Assembly (NCBI GenBank): GCA_045536965.1
Contig: JAZSON010000032.1
Location: forward strand, 62,001 to 126,000
Length of the DNA: 64,000 nucleotides
Reading direction: 5' to 3'
DNA from: UBA5448 sp045536965
Lineage (GTDB): Bacteria; Bacillota; Clostridia; Oscillospirales; SIG627
In this document: positions 60,759-64,000 of the stretch, piece by piece
How positions within the stretch are numbered: position 1 is the stretch's first letter
How the letters are laid out: each line of letters begins with the position of its first letter
The notes under the pieces: generated by a model
What the model saw: the letters and a program-made list of their open reading frames with translations, nothing else
What the model was told of the DNA's origin: nothing
Databases searched by the model: none
Program-made: the position numbers and the translations under genes

Positions 60759-62780
60759 TTATTCTTCGCTTAAATATTCGTCGATGACTTTTTTCAGTTG
60801 TACCAGCGCCTGTTGCATGGGCATGTTTGCAAGTTGCGCGCCCGCCATGTCAAAGTGCCCGCCGCCGCCGAGTTTTTCGGCGATTAGCTGGACGTTGACC
60901 GTACCGGCAGAGCGTGCGGAAATATGCACCGTTCCATCGATTTCACACAGGGCAAAGGAAGCAAGTACTCCATCGACCGTCAAGAGTCGTTCGGCAACCT
61001 TGGAAGCGGCGATTTTATCGGGAGCGGCGGCTTCGCCCTTGAGAATGGAGATGGCAATGATGTTGCGATATACCACCACGTTGTTTTCAAACATGGCCTC
61101 GCGGGTAAATTCGGCGAGATCGATTTTGAACATCATTTGCGCTTCGTTGGGATCGGCTCCCTCGCCACGCAAAAAGAGAGCGGCGGCAAAGGTGCGAACA
61201 CCCGTGTTTCGGGTGAATTGTTTGGTATCCAAAAGAATGCCCGAGAAGAGGATCTCGGCTTCTTCTTTCAGCAAAAGTCCCGGTTCCATGGCCTGCTCGA
61301 GGATCTCGCACACCAATTCGCAGGTGGAAGATGCGGAGGGCTCGATATAGGTGATGGCGGGTTGGGCTTCGTACTCAACGGTTTTTCTGTGGTGATCGAT
61401 GACAACCGTTTTGGCCGCGCAACGATAGACCTCGGGGGCCTCGAAATGGGTCGGGTTATTGACGTCTACCGCTACCACCAGTGTTTCGGGTCCGATTAGG
61501 TCTTGGGCTGTGGCGGCGTCAATGAAGATGTCGCGGTAAATACCGATGCCTTTAAGTTTGCGAAAAACACCCTTTAAGTTGCTGTCGCTGATATTTACGA
61601 CGATGTTGACTTTGCTGCAGTGCTGGAGTGCAAGTCTCGCTATACCGATACAGGCGCCGATGCAGTCATAATCGGCGAATTTGTGACCCATAATGATGAC
61701 ATTGTCGGACTTTTTGACGAGATTTTTCAGTTCGGCTGCCACCACGCGGGAACGAACTTTGTTTTTCTTTTGAACTGTTTTGCTTCGACCGCCGTAAATT
61801 TCGTTGCCGGTGCGGGTTTTGACGACCGCTTGATCACCGCCGCGTTGCAGTGCCAAGTCAAGCGCTTGGGCGGCAATTCTTTCCTTTTCGATCAGCGTGT
61901 CACCCGTGGCGGCAACGCCGAGAGAAACGGTGATGGGAATGGCGGCGCCTGCTGAAAGGGAAATGTCGCGCACCTGATCAAGGATCTCGAATTTTTGAGC
62001 AACCACCTGCTCCAAATTTCCTTCTTCAAATACAAAGAGGAACTTCTCTTTGTCCACCTCACGCAAAACGCCGTTTAACGAATCGGCCCATTCGCGCAAC
62101 AAAATAGCGATTTTTGCCGCGATGGTGCGGTATTCTGTACGTACAAGGCCGGTGGTTTCGGCGGCATTGTCCACCGTAATGTAAGCGACCAGCGGGTTTT
62201 TGGCCTTCAATTCGCCGATGAGCTCAAACACCTGAGACATATCCTGCCAAACGGTGATGTAGTAATGAGTGCCCGCCGATTGCATCAAATTAACATGCAG
62301 GCGGTAGCGGATATCCCGCATGGTGACCACAATGGGCTTTTCTTCTTCTCCATCGCGGTTGGCGATTTTTTCCGCCGCTCTCTTGACCCGCTCCAAACTC
62401 AGATTATCGCTTAAAAAATCTTGAACGGGGAAGTTGTAAAGGGGAGCGGTGTTTTGAACCACCTTGGAAAAGCTTTTGTTATACCATATAATATCGCCGT
62501 TTATCCCGATGATGACGACAGGCATTTCAAAATGCATAATAAAATCCAGCGTAACATTGCTCATCACCGCTTGTCCCGCACGCTGCCCCTTATTGTGAGA
62601 AAAGGAGACAAGGCGGGTGAAGATGAGCGCCATGAGGGCGAAAAGCCAAAAGCAAACGCCGATGAGTGCATAGTGAAATCCGCCGTAAGAACCGGCGAAA
62701 ACCGCAAAGGCAAGAAAGATGATCGAAGTAATGTAAAACCCGCCATCTTCGGAAAAAGATTTGAATATCTTCCGTTTCAT
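60759..62780 (-). CDS. gdpP: Cyclic-di-AMP phosphodiesterase GdpP
   Basis: A 673-residue GdpP/YybT protein. Two N-terminal membrane segments (~15-55), a PAS domain (~80-160), a degenerate GGDEF domain (~180-310) and a DHH/DHHA1 module: MGHKFADYDCIGACIG, VDVNNP, VIDHHRKT and GGGGHFDMAG. It degrades c-di-AMP, so controls potassium, wall stress and, in many species, sporulation. ATG lies 12 bp after the yybS stop, with the binding site inside that gap. Confidence 0.97.
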   Translation of the reverse strand: MKRKIFKSFSEDGGFYITSIIFLAFAVFAGSYGGFHYALIGVCFWLFALMALIFTRLVSFSHNKGQRAGQAVMSNVTLDFIMHFEMPVVIIGINGDIIWYNKSFSKVVQNTAPLYNFPVQDFLSDNLSLERVKRAAEKIANRDGEEEKPIVVTMRDIRYRLHVNLMQSAGTHYYITVWQDMSQVFELIGELKAKNPLVAYITVDNAAETTGLVRTEYRTIAAKIAILLREWADSLNGVLREVDKEKFLFVFEEGNLEQVVAQKFEILDQVRDISLSAGAAIPITVSLGVAATGDTLIEKERIAAQALDLALQRGGDQAVVKTRTGNEIYGGRSKTVQKKNKVRSRVVAAELKNLVKKSDNVIIMGHKFADYDCIGACIGIARLALQHCSKVNIVVNISDSNLKGVFRKLKGIGIYRDIFIDAATAQDLIGPETLVVAVDVNNPTHFEAPEVYRCAAKTVVIDHHRKTVEYEAQPAITYIEPSASSTCELVCEILEQAMEPGLLLKEEAEILFSGILLDTKQFTRNTGVRTFAAALFLRGEGADPNEAQMMFKIDLAEFTREAMFENNVVVYRNIIAISILKGEAAAPDKIAASKVAERLLTVDGVLASFALCEIDGTVHISARSAGTVNVQLIAEKLGGGGHFDMAGAQLANMPMQQALVQLKKVIDEYLSEE

Positions 62781-62792
62781 TGTATTATCACC

Positions 62793-63821
62793 TTATTTCG
62801 ATTCGTGTGACGATGTTGGCGGCGTTTTGAAAGCACCGACAAGACCGCCGATATAAAAAACGGTGTAGGAGAGCATGGGGAGCATCAATAAAAAGGATGC
62901 AAAAGAATTGGCGCTGGGAGAAAGCGAGGGTAATATAACACCCGCAATGGGGGCAACGAGATAGAGGAAAAGGACAGCAACATAGTAACGGGTGAGATAG
63001 GATTTTTCGCCGAAACGCTTTGCTGAGAAAATTGCGCGGAAATAGCAGAATCCAAAGAGGGCAAAGGCCATCTGCAACAGAGTCATCACATTGTTCAGAC
63101 CCACGGATACGGTGGTATCGGACGAGAAAAAGGATATGGCGAGCAAAACCAAATAAATGATTGCGTTAACACGCGGCAGGGAAAACGCCCAAGTGCGGGC
63201 AAAATCCTCTTTCTTTTGCACAAAAGTGCGGAAAAGCCCCGTTGCAAGATAAGAGCAGAGTAGAGCGGCGGCGCAAAAATAGCCGGGAAGGGAGACGATG
63301 AAGGAACGAACCAACGAGGAAACCGCGTCGGATAAATTTTCAACCTCCTGCAAAAGCGCTTTTTGGATATAGTCGGTCAGGGAGTTAACCAGTTTATCGA
63401 TCTGCGCGTTGATGGCGGCACGAGAGAGTTCGCCGTCGGTCAAAGACATTAAACCAAAGAGGGCGAGGGTGACGATGCCGAATAAAAAAGCGGCGGCAAC
63501 AATGATGACCGAGGTGGTACGCGAGAACTTTTTGTGGTAACAGACGAAAATCAGGGCGGCTGTCAAAAACAAAGCAATGCCGACAAACAACGCCGAGAAA
63601 TTTTTGAAAATCCAGCTTGTGCAAGTAATGGCGCCGAGGGGGATGAGCCAAAAGACAGGGGCAACAGAGAGGCGGGGGGCAAAGGTCAGAGCGATGGACA
63701 AAAAGCCGGCGGTTAAAGGGGAGATCAATATACCGTCGCCGGGGGCATAGCCGCTAAATCCGCAGAGAATCGTCGCGGCAAGCAGAGTGGATAAAAATAT
63801 CCAAAAGTTTCTGTTTTTCAT
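62793..63821 (-). CDS. YybS-family (DUF2232) membrane protein
   Basis: A 342-residue protein with about eight membrane segments. Position before gdpP and the YybS-type features (GDGILISPLTAGFLSIAL, a long middle loop, then FCYFRAIFSAKRF) support the DUF2232 family, related to ECF transporter S components; function unknown. The ATG at 63821 has GGAGGGAG upstream; 40 earlier in-frame codons contain the promoter and are rejected. First gene of the operon. Confidence 0.85.
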   Translation of the reverse strand: MKNRNFWIFLSTLLAATILCGFSGYAPGDGILISPLTAGFLSIALTFAPRLSVAPVFWLIPLGAITCTSWIFKNFSALFVGIALFLTAALIFVCYHKKFSRTTSVIIVAAAFLFGIVTLALFGLMSLTDGELSRAAINAQIDKLVNSLTDYIQKALLQEVENLSDAVSSLVRSFIVSLPGYFCAAALLCSYLATGLFRTFVQKKEDFARTWAFSLPRVNAIIYLVLLAISFFSSDTTVSVGLNNVMTLLQMAFALFGFCYFRAIFSAKRFGEKSYLTRYYVAVLFLYLVAPIAGVILPSLSPSANSFASFLLMLPMLSYTVFYIGGLVGAFKTPPTSSHESK

Positions 63822-63858
63822 GTAAATATACGCTCCCTCCCTATACCTATACTGCTTA

Positions 63859-63887
63859 ATTATAACAGATAATTCCCGATATGTAAA
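63859..63887 (-). promoter_or_regulatory. Sigma-A promoter of the yybS-gdpP-rplI-dnaB-tilS-hpt-ftsH operon
   Basis: TTTACA and TATAAT with 17 bp spacing on the minus strand, 38 bp before the yybS start. Confidence 0.75.
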
Positions 63888-63929
63888 TAGTTTCCAACCG
63901 ATTTCTTTTGCGGGATGGCGGCACACAAA

Positions 63930-63962
63930 ATTCCGCCGCAAACACCCTTGTGTTTGCGGCGG
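63930..63962 (-). terminator. Terminator of a gene beyond the right edge
   Basis: CCGCCGCAAACAC-CCTT-GTGTTTGCGGCGG with T-rich sequence on the minus strand, so it likely ends a minus-strand gene lying past 64000. Confidence 0.75.
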
Positions 63963-64000
63963 AGAAAATCATCGTCGGTCAATGTTCAACTTTCGATTTG

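Noticed and set aside
63979..64000. 3' end of a minus-strand gene at the right edge
   Set aside because: The last 22 bases could encode a short tail ending in TGA (63979-63981), and a terminator follows, but there is too little sequence to choose a frame.

Overview
The window looks like a chromosomal segment from an uncultured, spore-forming member of the Clostridia (Bacillota), most likely an anaerobic gut or rumen lineage near the Oscillospirales. Evidence: a full-length spoIIE sporulation phosphatase, the Bacillota gene blocks yybS-gdpP-rplI-dnaB, tilS-hpt-ftsH and rpsO-pnp, strong GGAGG-type ribosome binding sites, textbook sigma-A promoters (TTGACA-17-TATAAT) and many intracellular carbohydrate-active enzymes without signal peptides. 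Genes are densely packed in short operons, mostly bounded by strong hairpin terminators. No rRNA, CRISPR array, transposase, integrase or phage gene was seen.

Layout. 1-3.8 kb: a minus-strand group with a glycerol-1-phosphate dehydrogenase (cut by the left edge), an alkaline-phosphatase-superfamily phosphodiesterase and two tandem PHP phosphoesterases. 3.9-8.1 kb: a zinc-ribbon membrane protein, a small ribbon-helix-helix protein and an operon of two cytoplasmic GH28-like enzymes plus a HAD phosphatase. 8.2-12.4 kb: an AT-richer accessory island with a broken HTH gene, two small membrane-anchored hypotheticals, a large glucuronidase/GH20-like protein and three clusters of very short hairpins with fixed spacers. 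12.4-20.2 kb: tRNA-Thr(CGT), an unknown membrane protein, a GcnA-type GH20, an RsgI-like lipoprotein with an SPFH protein, a beta-lactamase-fold hydrolase and a histidine phosphatase. 20.2-29.7 kb: an MBL hydrolase, an alpha/beta hydrolase and an acyltransferase in one operon, a patatin, a purine permease, an MFS transporter and two tandem DegT-family aminotransferases.

29.8-40.1 kb: a ceramidase-like lipoprotein coupled to two permeases, a CPBP protease, an oxidoreductase with a divergent AraC regulator, galT, then pnp and rpsO. 40.3-47.6 kb: spoIIE with an unusually spaced promoter, a ComEC-like MBL lipoprotein with its DUF3006 partner, a CDF-like protein whose metal ligands are gone, and a GH4 glycosidase with a divergent AraC regulator. 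47.6-54.8 kb: hflX and a ParC-type topoisomerase A subunit, an unrecognised TIM-barrel-like protein, a PHP/F5-8C fusion and an SGNH hydrolase. 54.8-63.9 kb: one long housekeeping operon yybS-gdpP-rplI-dnaB-tilS-hpt-ftsH from a clear promoter.

The metabolic theme is intracellular breakdown of imported oligosaccharides and phosphoesters: GH28, GH20, GH4, galT, a Gfo/Idh/MocA oxidoreductase and several esterases, each under local control. The least explained items are the short-hairpin arrays (9.2, 11.6 and 12.3 kb), the CDF homologue without a metal site, the G1P-dehydrogenase/PHP cluster and the orphan protein at 51.3-52.2 kb. All calls rest on reading motifs and context by eye; no database search was possible.
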